64,000 nt of DNA from an uncultured Bacteroidia bacterium (GTDB lineage Bacteria > Bacteroidota > Bacteroidia > Bacteroidales > UBA932), in assembly GCA_902789445.1 (NCBI GenBank), contig CADAOB010000002.1:1-64000 (forward strand), read 5' to 3'. The notes beneath the pieces were generated by a model. It searched no databases and was not told the DNA's origin. It saw only the letters and a list, made by a program, of their open reading frames with translations. Position 1 is the first letter of the stretch. Each line of letters starts with the position of its first letter. Shown here in pieces: positions 8,143-18,600 of this stretch. Made by a program: the position numbers and the translations under genes.

Positions 8143-8225
8143 TGTAACAGGCTGATAGTCAGATGTGTCCGTTGCAGCAAAAAGAGAGAAGGGAAAGGTG
8201 GGGGCGCTTGCCGACCAGAGACACG

Positions 8226-8891
8226 CTAGGCCAGTACGGCGTGGAGGACGTCGAGGCTGCGGGCGTCGATGGTGGTGCCCAGGTGCCAGGACAGATATTG
8301 GAGCATGCGGCGGGAGAAAGCCTGTCGGCGGGCGGCTGACAGCGGGATGGCCATCGCTTCGTCAAAGGAACTGCGGAGGATTTCCTGGAAAAGCGCCGCT
8401 TCGTCGGCGGCGAAGATGCCGGCCGGCTCGATGGCCTCGCCCGGCATGAAGCCCATCTGGACGGCATAGCTGACCAGGAACCAGAGGTGGAAATTGGCGA
8501 CGCTGCCTTCCGCCGATTCGAGCGTCGCAATCATTTCGCACAGCCAGTCGAAGAAGCGGGGGTCGGACAGTTCGTTGGTAAAACTACGGTACAGCACCTC
8601 GCTGATGAACATCGCCAGGGAGCTTTTGACGCGGCTGCCGCGGATATCGTGGAGCGCCAGGGCCGGCTCCCATTCGCGCAGCCAGCCCAGCGAACTTTTC
8701 GGAGAGGCGGCGCTGACGATGTCCAGCAGGCTGAGCGGATGAAAGGCAGCCACGGCGTTGCCGCGTTTGATGCCGCGTACCAGATAGCTGCACCGGCCCG
8801 CGACGGAATCGACCGTGTGGAGGATCAGCGCGTGGTCGGAATACTTCGTCAGGTGCAGGACGACTATCCGTGACGTTGCTGGAGATGGCAT
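8226..8891 (-). CDS. recO: DNA repair protein RecO
   Basis: RecO loads RecA at single-strand gaps together with RecR. The 221-residue protein begins with the family's beta-rich OB-fold (IVVLHLTKYSDHALILHTVD and the following VRGIKRGN), then a helical domain, in the pattern typical of divergent Bacteroidales RecO proteins. The usual zinc-finger cysteines are absent, which is common in this phylum. Its start overlaps the end of rdgB by 28 bp on the same strand, so rdgB-recO is likely one transcript. It ends opposite a hairpin at 8106-8142. Confidence 0.8.
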   Translation of the reverse strand: MPSPATSRIVVLHLTKYSDHALILHTVDSVAGRCSYLVRGIKRGNAVAAFHPLSLLDIVSAASPKSSLGWLREWEPALALHDIRGSRVKSSLAMFISEVLYRSFTNELSDPRFFDWLCEMIATLESAEGSVANFHLWFLVSYAVQMGFMPGEAIEPAGIFAADEAALFQEILRSSFDEAMAIPLSAARRQAFSRRMLQYLSWHLGTTIDARSLDVLHAVLA

Positions 8892-9454
8892 TGCAGCATC
8901 CGCATCGCCTTTCCCCGATGGGAAAGTGCATTCTTTTCTTCGATGGAAATCTCGGCAAGCGTCACGTCGAGTCCGATTGGAACAAAAATTGAATCATAGC
9001 CGAAGCCTTGGACGCCTTCGCTTTCCTGCAAGGCGATGTGCCCCTCGCAAGTTCCTTCAAAGACCGTAAGCGCACCGTCTTCGATGAGCGAGACGACGCA
9101 GCGGAAACGGGCGGTCCGTTTTTCGAACGGAAGCCCGGCCAGTTCCGCCAGGACGCGGCGCCGGTTGGCGGCCGGATCCTTGTCTTCTCCGGCATAGCGG
9201 GCCGTATGGACGCCAGGCGCCCCGCCGAGGGCGTCGATCTCCAGGCCGGTGTCGTCGGCGAAACAGTCCTGCTGGAAGCAGTTCCAGACGGCGCAGGCTT
9301 TCTGGATGGAGTTGCCGCGCAGGGTGTCGCAGGTTTCCGGCAGGTCGCCGGGAAGACCGAGCGCAGCCGGGGTATGGACTTGGAAAGAAGGGCCGAGGAT
9401 GGCCTGGGCCTCTTCCTGTTTATGGGGATTGTTGGTGGCAAAAATGATATCCAT
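8864..9454 (-). CDS. rdgB: Non-canonical purine NTP pyrophosphatase (XTP/dITP)
   Basis: RdgB removes dITP, XTP and similar deaminated purine nucleotides from the pool. The 196-residue product starts with the family signature IIFATNNPHKQEEA, followed by FADDTGLEIDALGGAPG (near 66-82, with the catalytic Asp pair) and, near the C-terminus, EISIEEKNALSHRGKAM. I chose ATG 9454 because the family N-terminus begins exactly there; the frame is open further upstream but has no homology. It lies divergent from the S41 protease gene and overlaps recO. Confidence 0.94.
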   Translation of the reverse strand: MDIIFATNNPHKQEEAQAILGPSFQVHTPAALGLPGDLPETCDTLRGNSIQKACAVWNCFQQDCFADDTGLEIDALGGAPGVHTARYAGEDKDPAANRRRVLAELAGLPFEKRTARFRCVVSLIEDGALTVFEGTCEGHIALQESEGVQGFGYDSIFVPIGLDVTLAEISIEEKNALSHRGKAMRMLQCHLQQRHG

Positions 9455-9495
9455 GGACGGGTATTTTGAAAAAGTAAAGATACAGATAAATTTGC

Positions 9496-9503
9496 TATTT
9501 TTG
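9496..9503 (+). promoter_or_regulatory. -7 box of the S41 protease gene
   Basis: TATTTTTG matches TAnnTTTG and lies 8 nt before the ATG at 9512, so the mRNA would have almost no leader if that start is used. Confidence 0.55.
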
Positions 9504-9511
9504 TAGCTTAT

Positions 9512-11098
9512 ATGTTCGCACAGATGAAAAGACAGATGAAAAGGGTGGCGGCGGCCGTGGTGCTGCTGCTGGGCGCCGCACAGGCCCCGACGATGGCGCA
9601 AAGCCAGGATTTCAAGCTCGGACAGAGCCTGGAGGTGGAGTATTCAGTCCTGAAGGAAGTCGCACAGTCGTATGTGGATACGGTCAATTTCGACAAAATG
9701 ATCATCGCCGGCGTCCGGGCGATGCTTGCCACGCTCGACCCTTATACGGTGTATATTTCCGAAGATGAGGGAGAAGATTTCGAACTGCTGACTACCGGAA
9801 ACTATGGCGGCGTGGGCGCGCTCATCCGCAAGGCACCCGGCGAGGGGGTGCGTATCATCGAGCCGTACGAGAATTCGCCGGCCGCCAAATTCGGCCTGCT
9901 GCCCGGCGACACGATCATCGAGATCGACGGCAAGCCCGTCTATGACGAGACCTCCGAGCAGAGTTCCGGCCGGATGAAAGGACAGCCCGGTACGGAAGTG
10001 AAGTTCAAGGTGATCAAGGGACGCACCAAAGACACGGTCGATGTGGTGGTAGTCCGCGAACGGATCCACGTTTCGGACATTACCTATGCCGGCCTGTACC
10101 GCGACAAGATCGGTTACATCCAGCTCAGCGGCTTTACGGCCAAGATTGCCGAAGAATTCAAGGAAAATGTCCTGAAGCTCAAGGAAGCCGGCGCCGAGCG
10201 CCTGGTCATCGACCTGCGTGACAACGGCGGCGGTGTGATGGATGAGGCCATCAACATCGTTTCACTCTTCGTTCCCAAGGGTACGCTGGTAGTCTCCTCG
10301 AAAGGCCGTGTGCCGGAGATGAACCGGGAATACCGCACCACCTCCGCGCCGGTGGATACCACGATGCCCCTGCTGGTGATGGTCAACGGCAATTCCGCCT
10401 CCGCCTCCGAGATTACGGCCGGCGCCCTCCAGGACCTGGGTCGTGCGACAATCGCCGGAACGCGTTCGTACGGAAAAGGCCTGATCCAGTCGATCCGGCC
10501 GATGCCCTACAACAGCCAGATGAAACTGACCACGGGTAAATACTATACGCCCAGCGGCCGCTGCGTGCAGGCCATCGACTACAGCAACCGCCACGAAGAC
10601 GGTTCGCTCGACAAGGATGCGAACGGAGGCATCGCCCCGGACATCGAAGCGGCCGGCCATCCGTTCAGCCGCCCGACCGTCTCACTGGTCTATTATGATA
10701 TCCTCGGTTCCTACGCCATCGAATACTTCCTGGCACACGAAAAGATCGACCGCGACTTCCACCTGACGGATGCCGAGTACGAAGAATTCGTGAAATATGC
10801 CGCCGCGCAGGATTTCGACGCCCGCACGGCTGCACAGACCGCCCTCGACCAGATGATCAAGGCGGCGCAGGCAGAAGACCTCTACGACAACTACAAGGAC
10901 GAGATCGAAGCCTTGCAGAAGAAGGTCAATATGGATAAAGAAACGGTTCTCCGCGCCAAGAAAGCCGAGATTCTGCCGCTGGTCGAGCAGGAGATCGTCA
11001 CCTGCTACTACTTCAACCGCGCGGCCGTTCCCGTCGCCCTGCGTTACGATGAGCAGCTGCGCGAGGCGGTGGACAAATGGTTGCAGAATGGTAAGTAG
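9512..11098 (+). CDS. S41 family C-terminal processing peptidase
   Basis: The 528-residue protein has an N-terminal signal segment (about 30 residues, ending near AQS), a PDZ domain (around 90-185), and the S41 protease core: the DLRDNGGGVMDEA strand, the nucleophile serine in NGNSASASEI (near 295) and the general-base lysine in SYGKGLIQ (near 322). Such proteases sit in the periplasm and trim or degrade envelope proteins. Three in-frame ATGs (9512, 9524, 9536) precede the signal peptide; I give the first, but the promoter only 8 nt upstream leaves the choice open. It is convergent with the NAGPA gene. Confidence 0.93.
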   Translation: MFAQMKRQMKRVAAAVVLLLGAAQAPTMAQSQDFKLGQSLEVEYSVLKEVAQSYVDTVNFDKMIIAGVRAMLATLDPYTVYISEDEGEDFELLTTGNYGGVGALIRKAPGEGVRIIEPYENSPAAKFGLLPGDTIIEIDGKPVYDETSEQSSGRMKGQPGTEVKFKVIKGRTKDTVDVVVVRERIHVSDITYAGLYRDKIGYIQLSGFTAKIAEEFKENVLKLKEAGAERLVIDLRDNGGGVMDEAINIVSLFVPKGTLVVSSKGRVPEMNREYRTTSAPVDTTMPLLVMVNGNSASASEITAGALQDLGRATIAGTRSYGKGLIQSIRPMPYNSQMKLTTGKYYTPSGRCVQAIDYSNRHEDGSLDKDANGGIAPDIEAAGHPFSRPTVSLVYYDILGSYAIEYFLAHEKIDRDFHLTDAEYEEFVKYAAAQDFDARTAAQTALDQMIKAAQAEDLYDNYKDEIEALQKKVNMDKETVLRAKKAEILPLVEQEIVTCYYFNRAAVPVALRYDEQLREAVDKWLQNGK

Positions 11099-11112
11099 CC
11101 AAACGGGTGATA

Positions 11113-11973
11113 TTAGCGGGTGACCACGATGGCGTTGGCCACCACGCGCTCGCCGGCGGGGTCGAACTGCTTGTTGTCGGAAGGGTGGTTGACCACCTGG
11201 CCGCGGACGACCATCGTCGTCGAGCCGCCGCCGTCGAGGTTGACGGCATCGCGGCAGCCGAGGGCGGCCATCACCTGCTGCAGCTCGGACATGGACAAGC
11301 CGGCTGCCTGTGCATTCCGGCCATCGGCCACCACCAGCAGCACCGTTCCGTCAGGGCGACGGCCGACGGCCGTCCGCGGATGGCGATTGGTGTTGAATTT
11401 ATCGGCCACGACCGGCTCCATCTGGCCGCCAATCAGCAGCAGCGGTCCCGTCGTCACAATATCTTCAGCCGCAATATAGCGTTCCCAGGTACGCAGGTCA
11501 TCGGCCTTGACGACATAGAGACCGCCCTGCCACGAGACGATAGCCGCCGTCTGGCGCGTGCTGCGGCCGCTGCCCGGATTCTCATACGAATCGAGCGCAT
11601 TGGGAGCGAGTTCTTTTCCGTCCACCCGCAGGTAATTGACCGAACCGTACGGCGCCCGCATATTGAAGAACGAACCGTTGATGGCTGCTACTGCACCCGT
11701 GCGTGCAGCCAGGTCAGTCGTCTTGATCAGCGTTTTGTCGTCGGCCGGTACAATGTCGAAACGCGCACCCGGCGCAATCTCCAGGACACACAGATACTGG
11801 TTGGCTCCGAACAAGCTGCCTTCAAAAGCGGCTTGCCGCAAGACGATCCCTTCGGCGACCTGCTCCTGCTGCCAGGCAGCTGCAGACAATAAAGACGTCT
11901 CCTGCGCCCCTGCGGGAGCAAAGAGGAGGAAGGCGGCGATCAAACTGATAAGACTATTCTTCAACGAGTTCAT
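11113..11973 (-). CDS. Secreted phosphodiester glycosidase (NAGPA/DUF2233 domain) protein
   Basis: The 286-residue protein has a signal peptide (about 23 residues, cut near GAQ) and one NAGPA domain. Typical blocks are [10 protein letters not shown] (near 115), the [12 protein letters not shown] strand and the C-terminal [14 protein letters not shown] (near 250), which carries the conserved Asp and glycines. In animals the domain uncovers mannose-6-phosphate; bacterial members act on cell-envelope sugars or inhibit sporulation, and the substrate here is unknown. I chose ATG 11973 because it starts a good signal peptide; it overlaps the end of rnr by 20 bp, so the pair is probably co-transcribed. 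Confidence 0.88.
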   Translation of the reverse strand: MNSLKNSLISLIAAFLLFAPAGAQETSLLSAAAWQQEQVAEGIVLRQAAFEGSLFGANQYLCVLEIAPGARFDIVPADDKTLIKTTDLAARTGAVAAINGSFFNMRAPYGSVNYLRVDGKELAPNALDSYENPGSGRSTRQTAAIVSWQGGLYVVKADDLRTWERYIAAEDIVTTGPLLLIGGQMEPVVADKFNTNRHPRTAVGRRPDGTVLLVVADGRNAQAAGLSMSELQQVMAALGCRDAVNLDGGGSTTMVVRGQVVNHPSDNKQFDPAGERVVANAIVVTR

Positions 11974-14050
11974 AATCCAGGATTTTTTGTTCAAGATTGG
12001 CACGCAGCACCCGGACTTTGACCGGGTCGCCCAGATGGAAGACCCGGCCGGAAGCCTTGCCGCGCGTTTCATATTTTTCTTCATCAAACTGATACCAGTC
12101 GGTACGGATGTCCCGCAGCGAAACCATGCCTTCGATCTTCGTCGGCTCGATCTCCACATAGATGCCCCACTCCGTCAAGCCGCTGATGTGCCCGTCAAAG
12201 AGCCGGCCGATCTTGTCCTGCATGAATTCCACCATCTTGTACTTGATGGAAGCCCGTTCGGCATCCGTCGCAATCTGCTCGCGCACCGAAGCGTGTTCGC
12301 AGCAGTCTTCGTAGTAAAGCTTGTCTTGCGAGGAAGCTCCGTCCATGTACATCGCCAGCAGGCGGTGCACCATCATATCGGGATAGCGCCGGATGGGCGA
12401 GGTGAAATGCGTATAGTATTGGAAGGCCAGGCCGTAGTGCCCCACATTGTCGGTGGAATAGCGCGCACGGGCCATGCTGCGCAGGGCCAGCAGCTGCAGC
12501 GCATTCTCTTCGGGCTTGCCCTTGGCCTCTTTCATCAGCTTGTTGAGCGCCCCGGCAGCCTGCTTCGGATCGGAGGTATCGCCCAGCTTATGCCCGAAAT
12601 TCTTGGCGAAGCTGCGCAGATTGTCGAGTTTTTCGGGATCGGGATTCTCGTGGATACGATAGACGAAGGTGGGATTTTTGGCCTTGCATTTCTTGGTGGC
12701 ATATTCCGCCACGCAGCGGTTGGCCAGCAGCATGAACTCCTCGATGAGCCAGTTGCTTTCCTTGCTCTCTTTCTGGATGACATCCACCGGCTTGCCGGTT
12801 TCATCCACCAGCACCTTCATTTCTGGCCGCTCAAAGGAAATGGCGCCTTTGTCGAAACGCTGCTTCCGCAGGATGGCGGCCAGTGCGTGCAGTTCGAGGA
12901 TTTCGGCGCTGAGCGGGCCTTCCTTCGTCTCGATGATCTGCTGGGCCTGCTCGTAGTCGAAACGGTAGTCCGAACAGATGACGGTGCGCCCGAACCACTG
13001 GGAGATCACTTTTGCCTTGGCGTTCATCTCGAAGACAGCGCTGAAGCAGAGCTTGTCCTCGTGCGGCCGGAGCGAACAGAGCTTGTTGGAAAGTTTCTCG
13101 GGCAGCATCGGGATGGTGCGGTCCACCAGATAGACCGAGGTGCCGCGGGCGAAAGCCTCCTTGTCCACCGGGGATCCGGGTGTTACGTAATAGGTCACGT
13201 CGGCGATATGGACGCCGACCTCCACGTTTCCGTTCTCGAGTTTGCGGTAGGACAGGGCATCGTCGAAGTCCTTGGCATCGGACGGGTCGATGGTGAAGGT
13301 CGTCACGCCCCGGAAGTCCCGGCGCCCCGCCAGGTCTTTCGCCGTGATGGCTTCGGAAATCTTGTCGGCCGCCTGCTCCACTTCGGGCTCGAAGCGGTAG
13401 GGCAGCTGGTATTCGGCCAGGATGGCATGCATCTCGGTGTCGTTTTCACCGGGAACGCCCAGCACATCGACGATCCGGCCGACAGGCTCCGGGCTGCGCT
13501 TGGGCCAGTCGGTCACCAGAACGGCGACCTTCATCCCGTGCTCCGCCTGTTTGCCGCCGATCTCCGGCAGTTCGTCGGGACCGGCTACGTCGATGCGGAT
13601 GTCGTAGGGCATGTTCTTGCTTTCAACGATGGCCCAGACCTGCCGGCCGCGCACGACCAGCACGCCGATATGCGGCTTGGTGCTGCGCCGGATGATCTTG
13701 ACCACCTCTCCTTCCAGGCTGCGGCCCTTGGCACCGGCCTGGAGCCGGCGCTTCGACACGGCGATCTTTACGAAGTCCCCGTTCAGGGCAAAGTGCAGTT
13801 TTCGCATCGGGATGAAAATATCATCCGCCAGCCCCTCAACCTTTACAAATCCGAATCCGTCGCGGGAGAGCGAGACGGTTCCCTCGAATTCTTCCAACGA
13901 CTTGGAGCGGCGCTCCCGCACCGGTACCGGCTCCTGCTCTCCGCGAGCCAGGCGTTTGGCCCGCTTGAGCGCGCCTTCCCGCACCGGGGAGCCTCCTCTT
14001 TTGTTGGTATTTTGTCCTTTTTTACTGCCTTTGCGATTCGTTGTTGCCAT
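11954..14050 (-). CDS. rnr: Ribonuclease R
   Basis: The 698-residue exoribonuclease degrades structured RNA 3' to 5'. It has a lysine/arginine-rich N-terminal tail, cold-shock OB domains (residues about 55-225), the RNB catalytic domain with the metal-binding aspartates in [13 protein letters not shown] (254-266), the [11 protein letters not shown] motif near 565, and a C-terminal S1 domain ending near the stop. I chose ATG 14050 because the region further upstream belongs to the divergent gpmI promoter. Its own -7 box lies at 14083-14090 and is interlocked with that of gpmI. Confidence 0.95.
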   Translation of the reverse strand: MATTNRKGSKKGQNTNKRGGSPVREGALKRAKRLARGEQEPVPVRERRSKSLEEFEGTVSLSRDGFGFVKVEGLADDIFIPMRKLHFALNGDFVKIAVSKRRLQAGAKGRSLEGEVVKIIRRSTKPHIGVLVVRGRQVWAIVESKNMPYDIRIDVAGPDELPEIGGKQAEHGMKVAVLVTDWPKRSPEPVGRIVDVLGVPGENDTEMHAILAEYQLPYRFEPEVEQAADKISEAITAKDLAGRRDFRGVTTFTIDPSDAKDFDDALSYRKLENGNVEVGVHIADVTYYVTPGSPVDKEAFARGTSVYLVDRTIPMLPEKLSNKLCSLRPHEDKLCFSAVFEMNAKAKVISQWFGRTVICSDYRFDYEQAQQIIETKEGPLSAEILELHALAAILRKQRFDKGAISFERPEMKVLVDETGKPVDVIQKESKESNWLIEEFMLLANRCVAEYATKKCKAKNPTFVYRIHENPDPEKLDNLRSFAKNFGHKLGDTSDPKQAAGALNKLMKEAKGKPEENALQLLALRSMARARYSTDNVGHYGLAFQYYTHFTSPIRRYPDMMVHRLLAMYMDGASSQDKLYYEDCCEHASVREQIATDAERASIKYKMVEFMQDKIGRLFDGHISGLTEWGIYVEIEPTKIEGMVSLRDIRTDWYQFDEEKYETRGKASGRVFHLGDPVKVRVLRANLEQKILDYELVEE

Positions 14051-14058
14051 ATATTCCT

Positions 14059-14066
14059 TATTTTTG
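14059..14066 (+). promoter_or_regulatory. -7 box of gpmI
   Basis: TATTTTTG (TAnnTTTG) lies 32 nt before the gpmI ATG at 14099. Its -35-like region would fall inside the first codons of rnr. Confidence 0.5.
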
Positions 14067-14082
14067 CGCGGATACAAGATAA

Positions 14083-14090
14083 CAAATATA
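14083..14090 (-). promoter_or_regulatory. -7 box of rnr
   Basis: The plus strand reads CAAATATA, giving TATATTTG on the minus strand, 32 nt before the rnr ATG. The two divergent -7 boxes are interlocked, so their start sites should lie within a few bases of each other. Confidence 0.5.
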
Positions 14091-14098
14091 CGAAAAAT

Positions 14099-15622
14099 AT
14101 GAACAGGAAAGTTCTTTTGATGATTCTCGACGGCTGGGGTGAAGGCCGTCACGACTATTCCAACGCCATCTGGACCCAGGGTACGCCGAATATCGACGCC
14201 CTGCGCGCCAAATATCCTTTCAGCCACCTGCAGGCCTCCGGCGAGTATGTCGGTCTGCCCGACGGACAGATGGGCAACTCCGAAGTGGGCCACATGAACC
14301 TGGGCGCCGGCCGCGTCGTCTATCAGGACCTGGTGAAGATCAATATCGCCTGTCGGCAGCACAAACTTCTTGAAAACAAGGAGATAAAGGCCGCTTTCGA
14401 CTATGTGAAGGCCTCCGGGAAGAAGCTTCACCTGATGGGCCTGACCTCCCACGGCGGCGTTCACTCTTCGCTCGACCATGTGTATGAATTCCTGCGCGTA
14501 GCCAAGGAATACGGACTGGAGAAAGTGTTTGTGCACGCCTTTATGGACGGCCGCGACACCGACCCGCGCAGCGGAAAGGGCTTTGTCGCCGAGCTGGAAC
14601 AGAAAATGGCCGAAACCACCGGCAAGGTCGCCACGGTCTGCGGCCGCTTCTATGCGATGGACCGCGACAAACGCTGGAACCGCATCAAGGAAGCCTACGA
14701 CCTGCTGGTCGAGGGCAAAGGCACGGCCTTTACCTCGGCCACCGAAGGCATCCAGGCCTCCTATGACGCCGACGTGACCGACGAATTCATCAAGCCGATC
14801 GTCGTCACCGACGCCTCCGGCGCACCCCTGGCCAGGATTGAAGAGGGCGACGCCATCATCTTCTACAATTTCCGCAACGACCGCGCCCGCGAACTGACCA
14901 CCGTCCTCACGCAGAAAGACATGCCCGAAGAAGGGATGCACACCCTGCCGCTCTACTACTGCTGCCTGACTCCGTACGACGCTTCGTTCACCGGCGTACA
15001 CATCCTCTTCGACAAAGAACTGGTCGAGGATACCCTCGGAGAAACCGTGGCCAAGGCCGGGAAACGCCAGCTCCGCATCGCCGAAACCGAGAAATACGCC
15101 CACGTGACCTTCTTCTTCAACGGCGGCCGCGAGACCCAGTTCGAGAACGAAGACCGCATCCTGGTGGCTTCCCCGAAAGTGCCGACCTACGACCTGCTGC
15201 CGCAGATGAGCGCCCCGGAAGTGGCCGAAAAGCTGATCGACGCCATCCGCAGCGAAAAAGAAGACCTCATCATCCTGAACTTCGCCAACGGCGACATGGT
15301 GGGCCACACCGGCATCTACAACTCCATCACCCGGGCGGTCGCCTGCATTGACAAGCTGGTCGGCCGCGTGGTCGAAGAAGCCCTGGAAAAAGACTATGTG
15401 GTCCTGCTGACGGCCGACCACGGCAATGCCGACTTCGCCGTCAACGCCGACGGAACGCCGAACACGGCCCATTCCCTCAATACGGTACAGTTCATCGTCA
15501 TCGGCGCCGGCGACAGCGTGAAGACGGTCCAGGACGGCGCCCTGTGCAACGTCGCCCCCACCATCCTCAAACTGATGGGAATCCCCCAGCCCGCCGCGAT
15601 GACCGCCGAGCCGCTGATCTGA
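14099..15622 (+). CDS. gpmI: 2,3-bisphosphoglycerate-independent phosphoglycerate mutase
   Basis: The 507-residue glycolytic enzyme interconverts 3- and 2-phosphoglycerate using two manganese ions. The alkaline-phosphatase-like domain is complete: ILDGWGEG with the first metal Asp (near 9-12), the [14 protein letters not shown] block with the catalytic serine (near 60-70), the GGVHSSLDH segment of the phosphoglycerate-binding domain, and the C-terminal metal sites NGDMVGHTG and [12 protein letters not shown] 14099 was chosen over an open frame that extends far upstream because the family N-terminus ([11 protein letters not shown]) starts here. It converges on dnaE with a 24-bp gap. Confidence 0.96.
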   Translation: MNRKVLLMILDGWGEGRHDYSNAIWTQGTPNIDALRAKYPFSHLQASGEYVGLPDGQMGNSEVGHMNLGAGRVVYQDLVKINIACRQHKLLENKEIKAAFDYVKASGKKLHLMGLTSHGGVHSSLDHVYEFLRVAKEYGLEKVFVHAFMDGRDTDPRSGKGFVAELEQKMAETTGKVATVCGRFYAMDRDKRWNRIKEAYDLLVEGKGTAFTSATEGIQASYDADVTDEFIKPIVVTDASGAPLARIEEGDAIIFYNFRNDRARELTTVLTQKDMPEEGMHTLPLYYCCLTPYDASFTGVHILFDKELVEDTLGETVAKAGKRQLRIAETEKYAHVTFFFNGGRETQFENEDRILVASPKVPTYDLLPQMSAPEVAEKLIDAIRSEKEDLIILNFANGDMVGHTGIYNSITRAVACIDKLVGRVVEEALEKDYVVLLTADHGNADFAVNADGTPNTAHSLNTVQFIVIGAGDSVKTVQDGALCNVAPTILKLMGIPQPAAMTAEPLI

Positions 15623-15646
15623 CATCATCCCCGGCCTGACCGGGAG

Positions 15647-18600
15647 TTACATCTCAACCTTCGTCACCAGCCGGTGGCGGAGGTTGTTTTTGTTCAGGAA
15701 GTCGTAGAGCGCGTAGTCAGGCGAAAGGGTGATCTTCTTCGAGAAGAGGGACAAGTGGTCTTCCTGGCCGTCGTGCTCGAAGACCAGGTCGATGTACAGG
15801 CGGGCGTTTCCCTTGTGCCGCTTGAATTCCTTGACCAGTTTGCTGCGCAGTTCCGGCGTGGAATCCTTGAGCGGCAGCTCCACGTGGAATTCCTTGATGA
15901 AACTGTCCTTGGTATTCGACAGCAGCACGATGTTCTGAATACGGATTTCGTAGGTCGGTTCCCCTTCCTGCTCGTCTTTCTTGCGGAAGCGCTGCCGCGT
16001 GACGCACTTGACCAGCAGGGCGCTGTGGACCTGCGTATATTTCATGAAGGTCTCGTAGTCCTTGCTGAAGAGCGAGAACTGATGACTGCCGGTATAATCC
16101 TCAAGCGTAAAGCGGCACCAGGGCTTGTTGCCGCTCTTGGTGTAGCGGATCTCGCACGCTGAAACCAGGCCGGCCACCAGGAATTCTGCATTCTGTACGC
16201 TCTTGTCGGTCTGCAGGTTGCGGTCGATCTCATCGAGGCGGGCGATGGTGGTATTGGCAAAGGTGTCGATCTCGAACTTGAAACGGTCCAGCGGATGGGC
16301 CGACAGGTACATGCCCACACATTCCTTCTCCTTCTTGAGAAATTCCATCTCGTTGTATTCCGGCACCAGCGGCGGGATGGCAGGACGCACGGGCTTGAGT
16401 TCCTCCATGTCCCCGAACAGGCTCATCGTGGCGGACATCGTGTCGTTCTGGTACTTGGACGCATAGCGGAGCAGCGCGTCCAGATAGGTGTCATCCTTGC
16501 CGGATCCGGTCTCGTAGAAGAACTGCGGCCGGGAGATCTCCGTGAAACTGTCGAAAGCGCCGGCATAGACCAGGCATTCCACGACTTTCCGGTTGATGAC
16601 GCCCAGCGGCATCCGCTCCACGAAGTCGAAGATGCTGGTGAAGGGACCCCCCTTCCGCCGTTCGGCAATCACGGCATCGATGACGTTGGCACCGACCCCC
16701 TTGATGCCACCCATTCCGAAGCGGATGTTGCCGGCCTTGTTGACCGTGAATTCCGTGGAACTCTCATTGATATCGGGGCCGAGCACCTGGATCTGCCAGC
16801 GGCGGGTATCGTCCATGATCTTGGTGATCTCCTCCATATCGTTGAGGTTGCAGCTCATATTGGCGGCGAAGAATTCGGCCGGATAGTGCGCCTTGAGCCA
16901 GGCGGTCTGGTAGCTGACCCAGGCGTAGCAGGTGGCGTGGCTCTTGTTGAAGGCGTATTCGGCGAAGGCGCGCCAGTCCTGCCAGATCTTGTTGAGGAGC
17001 TTGTCGTCATGGCCGTGGGCGCGTCCGCCATCCATGAACTTGACATAGAGCTCTTCCATATCCTTGATCTTCTTCTTGCCCATCGCCTTGCGGAGCTTGT
17101 CGGCCTGGCCTTTGGTGAAACCGGCCAGCTTCTGCGAGAGCAGCATCACCTGCTCCTGATAGACCGTGATGCCGTAGGTGTCCTGCAGGAACTCTTCCAT
17201 TTCGGGCGTGTCGTAGGTGATGGGCTTCAGGCCCAGCTTGCGATCCACGAAATCGGGGATGTAATCCATCGGACCCGGCCGGTAGAGGGCATTCATGGCG
17301 ATCAGGTCCTCGAAGCGCTCGGGATGGAGCCGCTGCAGCCATTCCTTCATGCCGGGCGACTCGAATTGGAAGATCGAGGTCGTGTCGCCGCGGCCGTAGA
17401 GTTCGTAGGTAGCCTTGTCATCGATGGGGATGGCTTCGATGTCGATGTCCACCCCGTGGCCCTCCCGGATCAGGTCGAGCGTCTTGTGGATGATCGACAG
17501 GGTGTTGAGCCCCAGGAAGTCCATCTTCAGCAGGCCGCATTCCTCGATGTAGTGGCCGTCGTACTGCGACGTCCACACATCTTCGCCCGTATCCTTGTCT
17601 TTCGACAGGCAGATGGGAATGTAGTCGGAAAGATTGCCCGGGCCGATGATGGTCGCGCAGGCGTGCATGCCCACCTGGCGGATGCTGCCTTCCAGCTGTT
17701 CGGCATATTCGAGCACTTCCTTGTTGAGTTCGTTGTTCTCCTTGGCAAGCTCTTCCTTGAATTCAGGAACCAGCCGGAAGCAGTTCTTGAGGGTGATCTT
17801 GACGTTCTTTTCTTCGATTTCGCCCTTGTCGTTCTTCACGCGCTCGCTCAGGCGGGCCGGCACCATTTTCGAGAGGCGGTTGCTCTCGTCGATGGAAACG
17901 TGGCTGATGCGGGCCACGTCCTTGATGGCGCCTTTGGCCAGCATCGTGCCGAATGTGATCACCCGCGAGACGTGGTCGATGCCGTAAGTCTCTTCGACAT
18001 AGCGGTGCGCCGCTTCCAGGTTCTCGAAGTCCACGTCGATATCGGGCATCGAAATGCGCTCCGGATTGAGGAAACGCTCGAACAGGAGCTGGTACTTGAT
18101 CGGGTCCAGGTTGGTGATCCACAGGCAATAAGCCACAACGCTGCCAGCCGCCGAACCGCGGCCCGGTCCGACGAGCCAGCCCTGGGCGCGCATGGCCCGG
18201 ATGTAATCCTGCACGATGAGGAAATAGTCGGGGAAGCCCATCGAGGAGATGGTCTTCAGCTCGAAGGCGATGCGTTCGGACTGCTCGTCCGTGAGCGTTT
18301 CGCCGTAGCGGATCTTCGCACCTTCGTAGGTCAGGTGACAGAGATAGGCGACGGACTTGCAGAAATCGTCACCGCGGTAGTTCCCTTTGGGATCGTTCTT
18401 GCCGGCTTCGATGAATTCGGCATATTCCTCCAGATGGCGGTCGATTTCGGAGAGGAAGGCCGCGTCGATCTTGTATTTGGGCAGGATGTAGTCGTGGTCG
18501 ATCTTGTAGAGCGCCACCTTGTCGGCCACTTCAAGCGTGTGGGCCAGCACTTCCGGATGGTCCGGGAAAAGGGCGGCCATCTCTTCTTCGCTCTTGAGAT

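Noticed and set aside
9476..9483. Minus-strand -7 box for rdgB
   Set aside because: The best match reads TATCTTTA, one base off the consensus, so I did not list it as a promoter.
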